Shown here: positions 9,472-19,644 of the stretch, piece by piece | How the letters are laid out: each line of letters starts with the position of its first letter | How positions within the stretch are numbered: position 1 is the stretch's first letter | Notes under the pieces: generated by a model | Seen by the model: the letters and a program-made list of their open reading frames with translations, nothing else | Told to the model about the DNA's origin: nothing | Databases searched by the model: none | Assembly: GCF_026262505.1 (NCBI RefSeq) | Contig: NC_067207.1 | Location: 8,772,082 to 8,836,081 of the forward strand | Direction: 5' to 3' | Origin: Trichomonas vaginalis G3 | Lineage: Eukaryota; Parabasalia; Trichomonadida; Trichomonadidae | Length of the DNA: 64,000 bases | Translations under genes and position numbers: made by a program

Positions 9472-12426
9472 ATGGATTCATCATTAGTCATCAAATATTT
9501 TCGAGATTTACAGACAAATGATGACTTGATCATCAAAAATTCGTCAGATAAACTTACAGAACTCACCAAAACACTTGATTTCATTCCAATTTTAATCGAT
9601 TTGTTATCCAATGACGACGATTTTATTCAAAAAGAAGCATGTACTTTATTAAATAGGACAATACAACTAACCAAATCAGAATTAGATCCAGAAAACGCGA
9701 AATTGTTTCTTCTCAAAATCATTCCAATATTTATTAGCTTTGATTCAGATTTATCATACTTAATTTTCCCTGCTATACATAATCTCGCGCTTGCTTTTGA
9801 TAGTAACCAATTCTTTTTAGAATTAATCAATTCTCTCCATCAATCTAACGATAAATTACATCTGATGCTTCTTTGTCTCATTTCAACAGTTGATCCCACA
9901 CCAATTACTTCCCTTGAAATAGAATTAATGCGAGATCTAATTTTAACAGAAGATACAAGAACTTTTCATATAGTAATGATGTTAATTTTATCAATAGTCG
10001 CATTTAGTAATATACAAAATGATGAAATGGAAGAAATTAACAAAATATTTCAAGAAAGTCTTTTATACTACATTAAAAGCAATAAGACTGAACATGTTCG
10101 TGAAATGTACTGGTTAATTTCTGAAGCATTCTCGAAAATGGTCAAAATAATGAATGTTGACGAAATTTTCAATGAATTACTAGAAGAATTGCAAAAATCA
10201 ACCTCAAATAAGATGAAAATATCAATTCTATCTATCATTTACGTTCTCGTTGGCGAAAATTCAGATACAGAATTCGAACAAAATGTAATTGAAGATATAA
10301 TGAGTTTAATCATTCAGGAACTCATTGCAATATATGATCCTGATCAACCATATTTAGATCAACTTATTGTAAGCTTTAGTAATCCTTTATTGCTATTTTT
10401 ACAAAAATTACCAGAAAATATCCAAAATAATTGGATTTTGGAAAAAGTTAAAGCATTGATCGATCAAAACGATGAATCATGTTATGTTGTTGCAGTCTGT
10501 ATATTACAATTAATAGCTGAAGAAAATTTAAATATTTTCGACGAAACTCAATTAGAAAACATATATTCTACGATGCTATTGTTACTATCTGAAGGAAATA
10601 CTAATATTAGAATGGCTGTTTTAGATTTTTATCGATCAATTTTCGAAGATCTAATTTTTAGTGTCGAAACGTTTCCTTTTGAAGACACAATCTCTGTCTT
10701 ATTCGAATTATATCAAAGCGAAGAGTTTCCAGACGCTTTGGATATAATTTACAGAGTAATTTTGAGAATGAAATCAACAGATGCCATTTTTGATGATTTA
10801 TTCAATACAATTAAGGGCTTTCTTAATGAAGAACAGAATATCAATGCACAATCTTCATTAATTATGATACTAAGTGCTGCATTTAAGAATTCACCTGAAA
10901 TTTTGAAAAATCAAAGCGATAACATTTGCTCATTCTTACAGGAAAACCTTTTATTTGATGGATCAGTTGATATGGATATATTGAATTGTTTCCTGGCTTG
11001 TTTATCAAATTGTATTTCATGTTATCCTAATTTTTATATAGAACATCATGAATTTGTTCATCAGACTGTTGCATATGCCATTCAATTCAAAAATATTCAT
11101 TTCATAATTCACATTGAATGCATAATTCGTGCGATTTCGAATTATTCAACAGATTTTGTGACACAAAATGCAGAGCAGATACTTATTTCAGCTATAGAAT
11201 TCCTCAAAATAGCCGGCCAAATGTTCCTCCCCGTACATTATGGCTTTTGCTTGGAATTAATTACGTATGATTTGACAATGAGCATTGAACTATTGAAGAA
11301 TGAAGAAATAGCTAACAAAATCATTGAAGTGATCAAGGATTCCGTAAGTTACTCTATTCAAACTGATCAAAACTTGATTTCTTCTACTGTAGATTTAGTT
11401 TTTGTTTCTTTGAATGGTCTCTCGGAGAATGAACAAATTTGCAATTCAATATTGGAAATATTGAATCCTTATATTACATACGCAATGAATCAGATTTCCG
11501 ATTCAAAATCAGTTTTAATTTTGAAATCAATAAAAGATAGGATCAGAATAAGGGCATTTGGCAATAATGATATAGCCATAATACAAAAGGTTCTAGATCG
11601 CATGATATTTCTGTCTGAAAGACCCTTTTTCAATCACAATCAAAGGGAAATTTTAGAATTAGCTTTCACATCGATATTCTTGATATCTGAATCATCAAAT
11701 GTAGATGCCGTAACCCAGTTTGCTCAAAATAACATTGAAAAGTTTATGATTCTTTTCCAAAGTACGGAAAAAATCCCATTTTATGCATTTAAGTGCATAG
11801 AAACCTTTATATTAAAGCGCTATCTAAGTGATAGCAATTTGAATGATATAGTTGTGCTTTGCAATGAAAAAATTAATGATTTAGAATTAAATTTCTGTCA
11901 TATATTAAATGTCATTGCATTAATATATCCGATGTTCATTCCATCGTTTTTGGAACGAGTTTGCACAATATTTATGTCACTTTCCCAATCAGAAGAAAAG
12001 AATCCTAATTTAGAAGATTTGGTTTCATTATTATGTGTCATATTCTGCAAGAGTGAAGGAAATCCATTCTCAGAAGAAATACACAGATTAATTCTTAGTT
12101 ATTTACCATTCAAAAATGATTTTAGCTATAATGTTAATGCTATCTCGTATCTGCTCGTATTAGGACAAGAATTACCAGATAGTTTAGCTGAAATCTACAC
12201 CAAATGCATGGCAGAGCATTTATGTCATCCATTTGCAGATTTTCCAAAATTACTCTATCCAAACAATTCTGTTCAGAGTCTTGCAATCGCATTTTGCAAG
12301 ATGATCGATCCAAATAATTTTGATGCATCAATTCTCTATTTACTGAATAATAATTCCGAAAAATCAGAAATCCTTAAAAACACTTTGTTTGCTATCTTAA
12401 TGCAATCAAATTCAGGCGAAGCATAA
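9472..12426 (+). CDS. HEAT-repeat protein, importin-beta-like
   Basis: The 984-residue protein is almost entirely alpha-helical by composition and periodicity (repeats such as LPILIDLLSNDDDFIQKEAC and about 40-residue spacing of Leu/Ile-rich helices), with acidic patches. Size, HEAT-like repeats from the first residues and acidity are those of nuclear transport receptors of the importin-beta family, which carry cargo through nuclear pores under Ran control. I cannot see a diagnostic motif, so a different HEAT scaffold remains possible. Codon use is AT-rich like most local genes and unlike the deaminase fusion and beta-galactosidase genes. Confidence 0.5.
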   Translation: MDSSLVIKYFRDLQTNDDLIIKNSSDKLTELTKTLDFIPILIDLLSNDDDFIQKEACTLLNRTIQLTKSELDPENAKLFLLKIIPIFISFDSDLSYLIFPAIHNLALAFDSNQFFLELINSLHQSNDKLHLMLLCLISTVDPTPITSLEIELMRDLILTEDTRTFHIVMMLILSIVAFSNIQNDEMEEINKIFQESLLYYIKSNKTEHVREMYWLISEAFSKMVKIMNVDEIFNELLEELQKSTSNKMKISILSIIYVLVGENSDTEFEQNVIEDIMSLIIQELIAIYDPDQPYLDQLIVSFSNPLLLFLQKLPENIQNNWILEKVKALIDQNDESCYVVAVCILQLIAEENLNIFDETQLENIYSTMLLLLSEGNTNIRMAVLDFYRSIFEDLIFSVETFPFEDTISVLFELYQSEEFPDALDIIYRVILRMKSTDAIFDDLFNTIKGFLNEEQNINAQSSLIMILSAAFKNSPEILKNQSDNICSFLQENLLFDGSVDMDILNCFLACLSNCISCYPNFYIEHHEFVHQTVAYAIQFKNIHFIIHIECIIRAISNYSTDFVTQNAEQILISAIEFLKIAGQMFLPVHYGFCLELITYDLTMSIELLKNEEIANKIIEVIKDSVSYSIQTDQNLISSTVDLVFVSLNGLSENEQICNSILEILNPYITYAMNQISDSKSVLILKSIKDRIRIRAFGNNDIAIIQKVLDRMIFLSERPFFNHNQREILELAFTSIFLISESSNVDAVTQFAQNNIEKFMILFQSTEKIPFYAFKCIETFILKRYLSDSNLNDIVVLCNEKINDLELNFCHILNVIALIYPMFIPSFLERVCTIFMSLSQSEEKNPNLEDLVSLLCVIFCKSEGNPFSEEIHRLILSYLPFKNDFSYNVNAISYLLVLGQELPDSLAEIYTKCMAEHLCHPFADFPKLLYPNNSVQSLAIAFCKMIDPNNFDASILYLLNNNSEKSEILKNTLFAILMQSNSGEA

Positions 12427-12605
12427 TATATTTCTTATAAACTGTTTGTATGTTTATTGACTTTTTATCATTTTTGATTGAATTTTTATTTTTTCATTAT
12501 TATATTGATTAATCGAGGTTAACGGCCCTTATCTAAACTTTTCCAATCTTTCAGAAGCGAAGCCATGAACTAATTTAAGCCACAATGGATCATCGGAAAT
12601 AAAAA

Positions 12606-15131
12606 ATGTTGGTATTAGACAAATTAAATCTTCTTTCTCAGGGAGTACATATTAGAAGCTATACTAAAAGCTTTGAAAAATTAGATTCGCTAAGAAGGAT
12701 AAAAAATCTGATTAGAGAAAATAATAAAAATCTGATAATACAACAAAAAGTGACAAAGATTTTGTTTTCTTGTTTATTTTTCCTTCACTTCCAAGTAAAT
12801 GAGCCTTGGTTCGGCAGTAACTTTGTTCTTTCCAACACCGGACAAAGTGGAGGAGTGTCTGGAGAAGATGTTAATATAATGCCCGCATGGAATGATGGTT
12901 TATCAGGCGAGGGGAATCTCATTTCATTCATTATTCCAGGCTGCAATATAAGAAATCAAGACTTATCCGCTAAATTCTACAGAAATCATTCGTATAACTT
13001 TATATTTAATTCACGAGATGTTGATTTTGCAAGTCCAAAAAGCCTCCTTGTAGGAACTGGACAAGTTGGCCACGCTGTATGCTCTCTAAATCAAGTAGAA
13101 AATCTTGGACCTGCATATAATTCAAATTTTTCAGTTATAATTCCTCAAAATCCAGCGAAATCGCAGTTCAGCAAGATATTTAAACAATTTAAATACGAGT
13201 TTGAGAAAGATGATATAAGAGTTGATTTAATTCCACTTTTTTACGATTCAATATCAACTTTAGATCGTATTTTCTACTACCAAGAGCCAATACAGGAAAT
13301 AGACTATCACGTAGAAGATGCTGCAATACGTGGAAGAGATTATAAAGGAACAATTTACGTAATATCAGCACCTAACCTTCGAAATAACAGCATACACTTC
13401 TCATATATTTCAAACAAGGCAGAAGTGATCGAAGTTTCACCATCTACAAACAAAGGAGGTGCTCATTTCACAGCATATCCTTCATCAAGCACAATTATTA
13501 ATGTTCCTACCGCTGGATCAATGTTCGTGTCTTCAAGAATGTTGTATCCATCTCTGCAATCACTTAATGCATGGGAAACCGTTAGTCCGAACTCTAATGG
13601 AGGAAATGACATTCATCCTTCAGTTGCCGCAGGAATTATATCGTTAATTATCGAAGCGAACAAAAATCTCGGGTACAGAGATGTCCAATGGATTTTAATT
13701 TTGACCGCAACAATAAATGATCCAAGATCTTTCCTTTGGACCAGGAATGCAGCCAATATATATTACCATCCTCTTAATGGTTTCGGAAGAATCAATGCAA
13801 ACTTGTCCTGTCTCGTTGCGAAGACTTTTAAACAATTGCCAAGAATTTCTTCGGCAAAATCTTCAATTAATAGATCATTTAATACGACAAAAGTTCTAGA
13901 AAAACCACTTGAAGTCGAATTCCACATAGATTCCGATATTTTCTTCGAACATGCGTATTTTTCATTTTCAATTAAGCCGTTTGATATCACGATGATGCAT
14001 ATTTTCCTTAGAAGTCCCAATGGAACTACGATTCCGATCCTATTTCCAAGGCTTTCCGAGCAAGAAAACGCGAAAAAGATATTAATTCGAGGATTCTTCG
14101 GAGAAAATGCGAAAGGAACATGGAAAGCAATTTTCATCGACTCAACATACCAGCCTCATTGTGTAGAGAATCTCTCCCTTGAGATTTTCGGAGTAAAAGA
14201 ATATCCGAAGTTTATTGACCGCATTGTCGGTGAAAAACTCCATGGAAAGAACGTCTCTTTTTCTTATAATACCACAGGGAACCTTCTAATTAGGGCTCCG
14301 GAGTTCACACAATGCGGCCAAAATATTTCGATGTCAATTGTATACAAAGGAATGATTTCCCATCATATTACTGAAGTTCCTGTAATGTTACTAAGCACAA
14401 CCTCGCAAAGAGCGATCTGTATTGGCTCTTGTCCTTTAGATGGAACAGTTACTCATTTAATGATACCTTGTATTACACTTGACAGAGAAGTTCTTACTAA
14501 AATATTCGTAGAAATTCCAGAATTGAACGAATATGCCTCCAATTCCATTACAATTTTCAATAATCGAGACGATAGACAACTTAATTACCCTCCACCTTAC
14601 TCAAAGTTCACTATTTCGAAGGAGACAACTGTAAGATTGAGTGTTGCGACTACTTCTTATACAGTTGACAGCGGAATTTCAGAATCAATGTTCATATCTC
14701 TTTATGACATTGAAAAACAGACAAAAATAGCATCCTGGATGACTAAGAACAGATGGAATATGGTGTTTCCACTTCCATCTGGCATCAAACCTTCAAATGG
14801 ACTTTTCATTATCACTCCTCTTTACATTAGTGAGCCAGATGAGTGCTCTGCATACATAGTTCCTGTCCATTTGGTCAATAACAGCGATACCCTGCAGCCA
14901 TTCATTGTAAATATATCAACATCTTGTAAAATTGACCCAGATATCTTCACACAGATCATTCCTCAGCCCGACCAACAAGGAAATATTTGGAGAAAAATAG
15001 TTGACGTGTTCGTTAAACTACTTCCAATAACAATTCTCTTACTTTTGGGTTTAATTCTAATTATTTTGACATGGAAGACAAAAACAAGGAGAGCTCCCGA
15101 AGATCTCGAAAGTTTATATATACGTTCTTAA
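12606..15131 (+). CDS. Kexin/furin-like subtilase homologue without catalytic triad; P domain and C-terminal membrane anchor
   Basis: 841 residues. After a hydrophobic stretch (about 51-62, perhaps a signal or anchor) comes a subtilisin fold of kexin type: NEPWFGSN..LSNTGQSGG near 65 and EANKNLGYRDVQW near 345, almost as in furin. The catalytic residues are all replaced: 'DDG' reads IPG near 110, 'HGT' reads VGT near 148, and the Ser loop 'GTSA' reads GNDI near 332. Residues about 440-545 form a P/homo-B domain (SPNGTTIPIL, GTWKAIFID). A single membrane span (about 803-823) and an 18-residue basic tail end the protein. It is therefore probably a membrane-bound non-peptidase homologue, perhaps a binding or regulatory protein. 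The ATG at 12606 gives an odd basic 50-residue leader; no closer in-frame ATG fits. Confidence 0.8.
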   Translation: MLVLDKLNLLSQGVHIRSYTKSFEKLDSLRRIKNLIRENNKNLIIQQKVTKILFSCLFFLHFQVNEPWFGSNFVLSNTGQSGGVSGEDVNIMPAWNDGLSGEGNLISFIIPGCNIRNQDLSAKFYRNHSYNFIFNSRDVDFASPKSLLVGTGQVGHAVCSLNQVENLGPAYNSNFSVIIPQNPAKSQFSKIFKQFKYEFEKDDIRVDLIPLFYDSISTLDRIFYYQEPIQEIDYHVEDAAIRGRDYKGTIYVISAPNLRNNSIHFSYISNKAEVIEVSPSTNKGGAHFTAYPSSSTIINVPTAGSMFVSSRMLYPSLQSLNAWETVSPNSNGGNDIHPSVAAGIISLIIEANKNLGYRDVQWILILTATINDPRSFLWTRNAANIYYHPLNGFGRINANLSCLVAKTFKQLPRISSAKSSINRSFNTTKVLEKPLEVEFHIDSDIFFEHAYFSFSIKPFDITMMHIFLRSPNGTTIPILFPRLSEQENAKKILIRGFFGENAKGTWKAIFIDSTYQPHCVENLSLEIFGVKEYPKFIDRIVGEKLHGKNVSFSYNTTGNLLIRAPEFTQCGQNISMSIVYKGMISHHITEVPVMLLSTTSQRAICIGSCPLDGTVTHLMIPCITLDREVLTKIFVEIPELNEYASNSITIFNNRDDRQLNYPPPYSKFTISKETTVRLSVATTSYTVDSGISESMFISLYDIEKQTKIASWMTKNRWNMVFPLPSGIKPSNGLFIITPLYISEPDECSAYIVPVHLVNNSDTLQPFIVNISTSCKIDPDIFTQIIPQPDQQGNIWRKIVDVFVKLLPITILLLLGLILIILTWKTKTRRAPEDLESLYIRS

Positions 15132-15624
15132 ATTGTTGTTTGTTTTTTGTATAAATTTTGTTAAATATATTATTTTGGAATATGTTAATAGATATTTGAT
15201 TATACATTTCATGTTTATTTGATTGGTAGATAATATGTTCAGTGTTCAACTAAATAAACATGAAATATGTAATCAAATTTTGTATTTGATCCATTTTCAT
15301 CAAATAAACACACAATTTTAAGTGTTTTTATCTGACGATAATACTGTTTTCAATAGACAACCCAAAAAATGTATCATATTCAAAGAATAATTTTGAGATA
15401 ATATGAAAGAATGATTTGATTTAATGTTAAATCATCAAATGTTTCTATAACTTAAACAGAAAACTAATAATGACAAAAGAAAAACAGATTTAATTTCAAT
15501 TTTTTAAAATAAATCGATTCTAACTATTATATTCCCAATGTGTTGTTTGATAATACGTTATATACTTTGGGTATTCTAAAATTATTATGTTGAAAGATAT
15601 AGAATTGAAAATAATAAAAAATTT
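15132..15624. other. Convergent intergenic region
   Basis: Lies between two genes that end toward each other. Apart from the hairpin at 15195-15277 I see only AT-rich sequence. Confidence 0.6.
15195..15277. repeat. Long inverted repeat (hairpin) downstream of subtilase homologue
   Basis: Left arm 15195-15224 and right arm 15248-15277 are nearly perfect inverted copies (shared core TTTCATGTTTATTT and its complement AAATAAACATGAAA), with a loop of about 23 bases. It begins 64 bases after the subtilase stop codon. It could fold in the 3' end of that transcript or be a tiny palindromic mobile element. Shorter TTTGAT/ATCAAA pairs follow at about 15286-15306. Confidence 0.7.
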
Positions 15625-16959
15625 TTATTCACTTTCTATGACAGAAGTAATAAAAGAATAAAGTATATTAGTACATTCTCTAACCTCTTCGTTTTCTGAT
15701 TCCAAACACGGCGAAATCGACTCCAAAATTGAAATTTCGTCAACAATCTGGAGAAACGCATCTTTTCCTTGTTCATTTAGTATCTTTTCTAGTGCAACAT
15801 GATAGAAAGGAAGGATATAAGTTACATCTTGAGCCCATTGAAAGATATCAATAGCATCTTCCAGAAAACCACTGTCAATTATCATTTCCAGGGTCTCCTG
15901 AGAACAATTGATTCCAACAATACAAATAAAAACAACAATCTCTTGATAAACAGCTGATTTGACATTTGTCAAATTTTCTATAAGATAATTGATGAAACCA
16001 GCACTAACAACATCGGAAAATTCTTTTTGGACATCAATGTATTTGCTCATCATGTATAAAATCGATGGATAAATCTCATCTTTCAAAATTATTATATTTT
16101 CAAACACAGGAAGATCAAATTGATGTATTTCTGGTTTAAATGTGTGCATAAGTATCTCAAGACAATGATCGATCTTATCAAAATCAGGTTCTTTCAGCAA
16201 ATCAAAAAATATATTTTTGAAAATAGGAAAAACATTGTTTTCTAAGCATAGTTCTTGGAATTGTTCAATAGAACAGAACATACGTATCATTACTGCGGCG
16301 AATTTAATGGAATCTTGTGGAGTTTTCGGATCAATAATTTTTTGAATCAAAATCTGAGCGAAATTGTATCCAATAAGGGTCTGGATGTTTCTTTCTATGA
16401 ACAAATATATCGAACCCCAACTTGAATCTGGGAATTTTGCAATGAAATCAAAGATTTGATTAAAATTTAAAGAATTGGCCAAAAATTCACAGATATCGGG
16501 ATGATCTATAGTCATATTGTTAAAAAGAAGCGATAGTCTGTTGATATTTTGTATTTCGCTGTTGAAAATCTGGACAAATAAATTCATAAAATTTTCATTT
16601 AGGAAAATTTCGATAAATCTCTCGTCTGAGTAACATAATGCGTTGATAAATTCGATGCATTGCATTTTTTCTGCTTCTTTATTGCTATCCAGGATTGTTT
16701 CCAGGATAGAAAATACATTTGTTTCTAAAACTTGCTCTACAAACTGTATTTTAACGCCATTGGCTATTGTGTCTCTTGAAACTTGTCCAAATATCTGTAT
16801 TATGTTGGTTTCGTTTTCGGCAAGCCATTCACGTTGAATTTCTTCAAAAATTGTTAAAGAATCATCAACAATTTTGGTATTACTTTCTAAATTTGACTCC
16901 TTATTAAGAGATTTGGCGGTAATATCGTCATTTTCTACTTTATATTCGATGGTGGTCAT
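15625..16959 (-). CDS. ARM/HEAT-like repeat protein of unknown role
   Basis: 444 residues. An acidic N-terminus (1-45) precedes a helical repeat region with about 42-residue spacing and ARM-like signatures (IEFINALCYSDE, VQIFNSEIQNINRLSLLF, INYLIENLTNVKSAVYQEI). Proteins of this kind are parabasalid-expanded scaffolds; no specific family is recognisable. On the coding strand TCACTT (complement of 16986-16991) matches the initiator consensus about 30 bases before the ATG at 16959. Confidence 0.6.
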   Translation of the reverse strand: MTTIEYKVENDDITAKSLNKESNLESNTKIVDDSLTIFEEIQREWLAENETNIIQIFGQVSRDTIANGVKIQFVEQVLETNVFSILETILDSNKEAEKMQCIEFINALCYSDERFIEIFLNENFMNLFVQIFNSEIQNINRLSLLFNNMTIDHPDICEFLANSLNFNQIFDFIAKFPDSSWGSIYLFIERNIQTLIGYNFAQILIQKIIDPKTPQDSIKFAAVMIRMFCSIEQFQELCLENNVFPIFKNIFFDLLKEPDFDKIDHCLEILMHTFKPEIHQFDLPVFENIIILKDEIYPSILYMMSKYIDVQKEFSDVVSAGFINYLIENLTNVKSAVYQEIVVFICIVGINCSQETLEMIIDSGFLEDAIDIFQWAQDVTYILPFYHVALEKILNEQGKDAFLQIVDEISILESISPCLESENEEVRECTNILYSFITSVIESE

Positions 16960-16985
16960 AAAAATCTAATTCCAACATCAAATAA

Positions 16986-16991
16986 AAGTGA
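16986..16991 (-). promoter_or_regulatory. Initiator-like TCACTT
   Basis: On the minus strand the sequence GTGTCACTTTTATT contains TCACTT, fitting TCAYWW, about 28-33 bases upstream of the ARM-like gene's ATG. It coincides with the recurrent GTCACTTTT word seen elsewhere in the window. Confidence 0.35.
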
Positions 16992-17086
16992 CACAAGATT
17001 TTTGATTACAAAAAATATAGAACCAATTTTGATTTCATTTTTTATTATTTTTAATTCAAATTTTGGAAAAGTGAAATCCAGCGGTT

Positions 17087-17720
17087 TATCATTAATTCCG
17101 TTTGAAAATATGGTAAGACACCTCTGATTACAAGCCTTGGTCAAGTTGGACGTCAGGAGTGACCACAGCAACCTTCTGCAAGAGGTGTTTCAATGATTCC
17201 ATCAAAAAAAAACCTTCAAATTGCTCCTTATTTGACTTGTGACCCAATGACATCCCATATCTCCTTCTTCGTTCAGTTGCCTCAAGAATTACTTACATTT
17301 TAGACTTCACCATAATTTCATGTGGTGAATGGTCGCGCCCTTGAAAGTATCATGATTTCTATTGGTAAGATGTAATCGATATGTCTTACCTTATTAGCAA
17401 ACGTAACTAATCAGGGATCAATAGTTCACTCTGTTATAGATCGTTCTATAAAAGATCGAATTTAGACAGCTGTGATCAATTATTATCCCACCCTTTGGGA
17501 ATTACTCTACTGAATCTAAATAACCCTTTTTATGGAATTTAGACAGCTGTGATGGTTATCATCCCACCCTTTGGGAATTACTCCGCTGAATCTAAATAAC
17601 CCTTTTTATGGAATTTAGACAGCTGTGATGGTTATCATCCCACCCTTTTGAAATCTTCACTCTGTTTATGATAAACTTCTCTCATCTGAGAATGTAAACA
17701 GTACTAAGATTAAAAAATTG
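17087..17720 (+). pseudogene. Relic of a helical-repeat protein gene
   Basis: This 0.6-kb stretch is richer in G/C than its surroundings. In plus-strand frames it gives short, clearly protein-like segments separated by stops and frame changes: GKTPLITSLGQVGRQE, MIPSKKNLQIAPYLTCD, HISFFVQLPQELLTF, VVNGRALESIMISIGKM and ANVTNQGSIVHSVIDRS. They read like an ARM/HEAT-type protein resembling the local families. Its 3' part is disrupted by a 76/77-bp tandem repeat that is not a multiple of three. No intact frame remains. The parent gene is not identified, and a structured RNA is a less likely alternative. Confidence 0.4.
17458..17650. repeat. Tandem repeat, 76-77 bp unit, about 2.5 copies
   Basis: The unit starting GAATTTAGACAGCTGTGAT recurs at 17458, 17535 and 17611. 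Copies two and three are identical over most of their shared length (through CATCCCACCCTTT); copy one differs slightly (ATCAATTATTATCC for ATGGTTATCATCC, TCTAC for TCCGC). Each unit carries TTTAGACAG and CTGAATCTAAA, which could pair imperfectly. Confidence 0.85.
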
Positions 17721-18075
17721 ATTTTTTAATTAGTTTTTTTTATTCCTATGTGTAAAATTCTAAACTCAATCAAATTAGTGTTAACTATCTGATCTTCCAA
17801 CAGTAATATTTTAGACTTTTATGCCAGCTTTTTCATCAATTATCATCTAAATTATTTGTAATAATCTCGATTGTTGATAATGAACTATTAATTTTTACTT
17901 TAAATCGAAGAAATTGATATCTATTAAGCAAAAATCATAATTTTTAGATAATCAAAAGGAAATCAATTAAATACAGTCAATCTATTAATAGATCATAGAA
18001 AAGTCAAATAAATCAATTATAAAAAAATCAAATAGTGTTACATATTTATATATATCTCTATTAAAAAAAATATTT
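17721..18075. other. AT-rich intergenic region
   Basis: About 350 very AT-rich bases between the gene relic and the helicase stop codon; I see nothing in it. Confidence 0.6.
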
Positions 18076-19644
18076 CTATTTTCCTTGCTTGGCCTTCTTT
18101 TCCTCATGTTTCTTCTTCTTGAACTCCATCTTCTTTCGCTTCTTTATAGCTTCATTAAGCGATCCAACGTTTCCAAGCCTCTTATTCAGTCTGTTTCTGT
18201 CTTTAACCTTCTGAGTTAGAGGGTGCGCGAGACGCTTCACGTCTTTTGCGAGGTAATCTGGTATCTGTCTGAGAGCTGGGTTCACTTTTTCTGGAATTAA
18301 AGTTGTATCGTGTTTGAGAATCTGCAGATCTTTAGGATTCTCTTCGAAATGGGATTTGAGCTTCTCAGCGTTGAGGATTTCACGCTTAATGTATATTTTC
18401 TGGGCTTCTTTGATCTGATGACGGGTAATTGACTCGAGAACGGAGTTAACGCGGTATCTGAAGCCTTCCGCGCTCTTTGTATCGAAGTCGAGAGGTGCTA
18501 ATGTCTGGTTATCTGCAGCAAGGGATTCTCCGATCTGATTAATGTTTTCGTTTACGCCTACGAAGGTAACAGCCATACCTTCACGGTTTCCACGGGCTGT
18601 TCTACCTACTCTGTGGACGTATTGATCGTATTTGAGAGGAATATCGAAGTTGACAACCGAATGCAAGTTTTGGAAGTCGACGCCACGAGCTGCAGAGAAC
18701 TCTGCAAGCACGTCATCATCGCCTTCGTCAATTGCAACAAGAACATCAACTTTTCCGTGATTAAATGATTCGAGAATTGATATACGAGAAGCAACAGGTA
18801 ATTGCGAGTTAAGAACGCTACTCTTGATATGCATACGTTCTAAGAATAAGCATAGTTTGAAGCCGCGATTGATACTGTTGACAAATAACAAAATTCTCTT
18901 TCCGAGTCTTCCGATTTGAATAAGAGTGTAAAGGACCATATATCTGTTATCCTCTGTTACGTTTATGAAGTAGTGCTGGAGGAGCGATTGCTGCTGCTCT
19001 TCAGTGACATCTACGAAAACTGGGTTATTCAAAACCAATTTTGTAAGTTCTTGGACGTTTTTCTCGAGTGTGGCTGACATTAAGAATGACTGGCGTGTTG
19101 GTGGTAACTTGCTGATGATTGCTTCGATATCAGCTCCGTGGTCAAAGCCAAGCTGTTGGTCTGCTTCATCTACGACCAAAAATTGTACGTTTTTGAAGAA
19201 GTCCATGCTCTCGAGCGCTGAGACACGTGCTGGAGTACCGATCAATACTGCTGGAGGGTTCGCTGCTAATGTGACTTTTTGTGTCGCTGCGGAAACATCT
19301 TCGCCGAGATGGGCAGAGGTGATTCTGCAGTAGTGGGCAAGCTCGTCGAACTGGCTTTTGACTTGCTTGCACAGCTCACGAGTTGGCACTAAAATTAATG
19401 CTTTGAAATTTAGAGGTAAAGGTGATCTTGATAAGCCGATGAGAATTGGAATGATGTAGGCGGCGGTTTTACCACTGCCTGTTCGTGCTTTAGCGAGAAT
19501 ATCTTTGCCTTGCAACGCTGGTGGAATTGCGGTCTGTTGAATGGGAGTTGGACGATCCCATAGCTTCTTGGCTGCATCATATACACGTTTTTCTGGGCCA
19601 ATAAGTTTCTCCCACTCAGAGATTGGCTGGGTACCTTCTTCCAT
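18076..19644 (-). CDS. DDX56: DEAD-box RNA helicase, DDX56/Dbp9 type
   Basis: 522 residues, standard for the subfamily. Motifs in order: PTPIQQTAIP (Q motif), ARTGSGKTAAY (I), PTRELC (Ia), GTPARV (Ib), VVDEAD (II), LMSATLEKN (III), ARGVDFQNLHSVVNFD (V) and HRVGRTARG (VI). The subfamily is shown by the acidic insertion before ARGVDF (EGDDDVLAEF, where human DDX56 also has an insert) and by the C-terminal block EGFRYRVNSVLESIT ... LKSHFEENPKDLQILKHD, close to DDX56. Dbp9/DDX56 works in the nucleolus on 60S ribosomal subunit assembly. The Lys-rich end (KKRKKMEFKKKKHEEKKAK) fits nucleolar targeting. The start ATG directly precedes EEGTQPIS. Confidence 0.93.
   Translation of the reverse strand: MEEGTQPISEWEKLIGPEKRVYDAAKKLWDRPTPIQQTAIPPALQGKDILAKARTGSGKTAAYIIPILIGLSRSPLPLNFKALILVPTRELCKQVKSQFDELAHYCRITSAHLGEDVSAATQKVTLAANPPAVLIGTPARVSALESMDFFKNVQFLVVDEADQQLGFDHGADIEAIISKLPPTRQSFLMSATLEKNVQELTKLVLNNPVFVDVTEEQQQSLLQHYFINVTEDNRYMVLYTLIQIGRLGKRILLFVNSINRGFKLCLFLERMHIKSSVLNSQLPVASRISILESFNHGKVDVLVAIDEGDDDVLAEFSAARGVDFQNLHSVVNFDIPLKYDQYVHRVGRTARGNREGMAVTFVGVNENINQIGESLAADNQTLAPLDFDTKSAEGFRYRVNSVLESITRHQIKEAQKIYIKREILNAEKLKSHFEENPKDLQILKHDTTLIPEKVNPALRQIPDYLAKDVKRLAHPLTQKVKDRNRLNKRLGNVGSLNEAIKKRKKMEFKKKKHEEKKAKQGK

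Noticed and set aside
12780-12830. Possible intron near the start of the subtilase-like gene
   Set aside because: No T. vaginalis-type 5' splice GTAYGT with an ACTAACACACAG 3' motif was found.
17153-17292. Minus-strand segment EATERRRYGMSLGHKSNKE
   Set aside because: Protein-like, but it overlaps better plus-strand segments of the relic and has no start; treated as the shadow.
17373-17450. Small hairpins (GGTAAGA/TCTTACC, TTATAGA/TCTATAA) as a structured RNA
   Set aside because: They fall within the protein-like part of the relic and match no RNA family I know.
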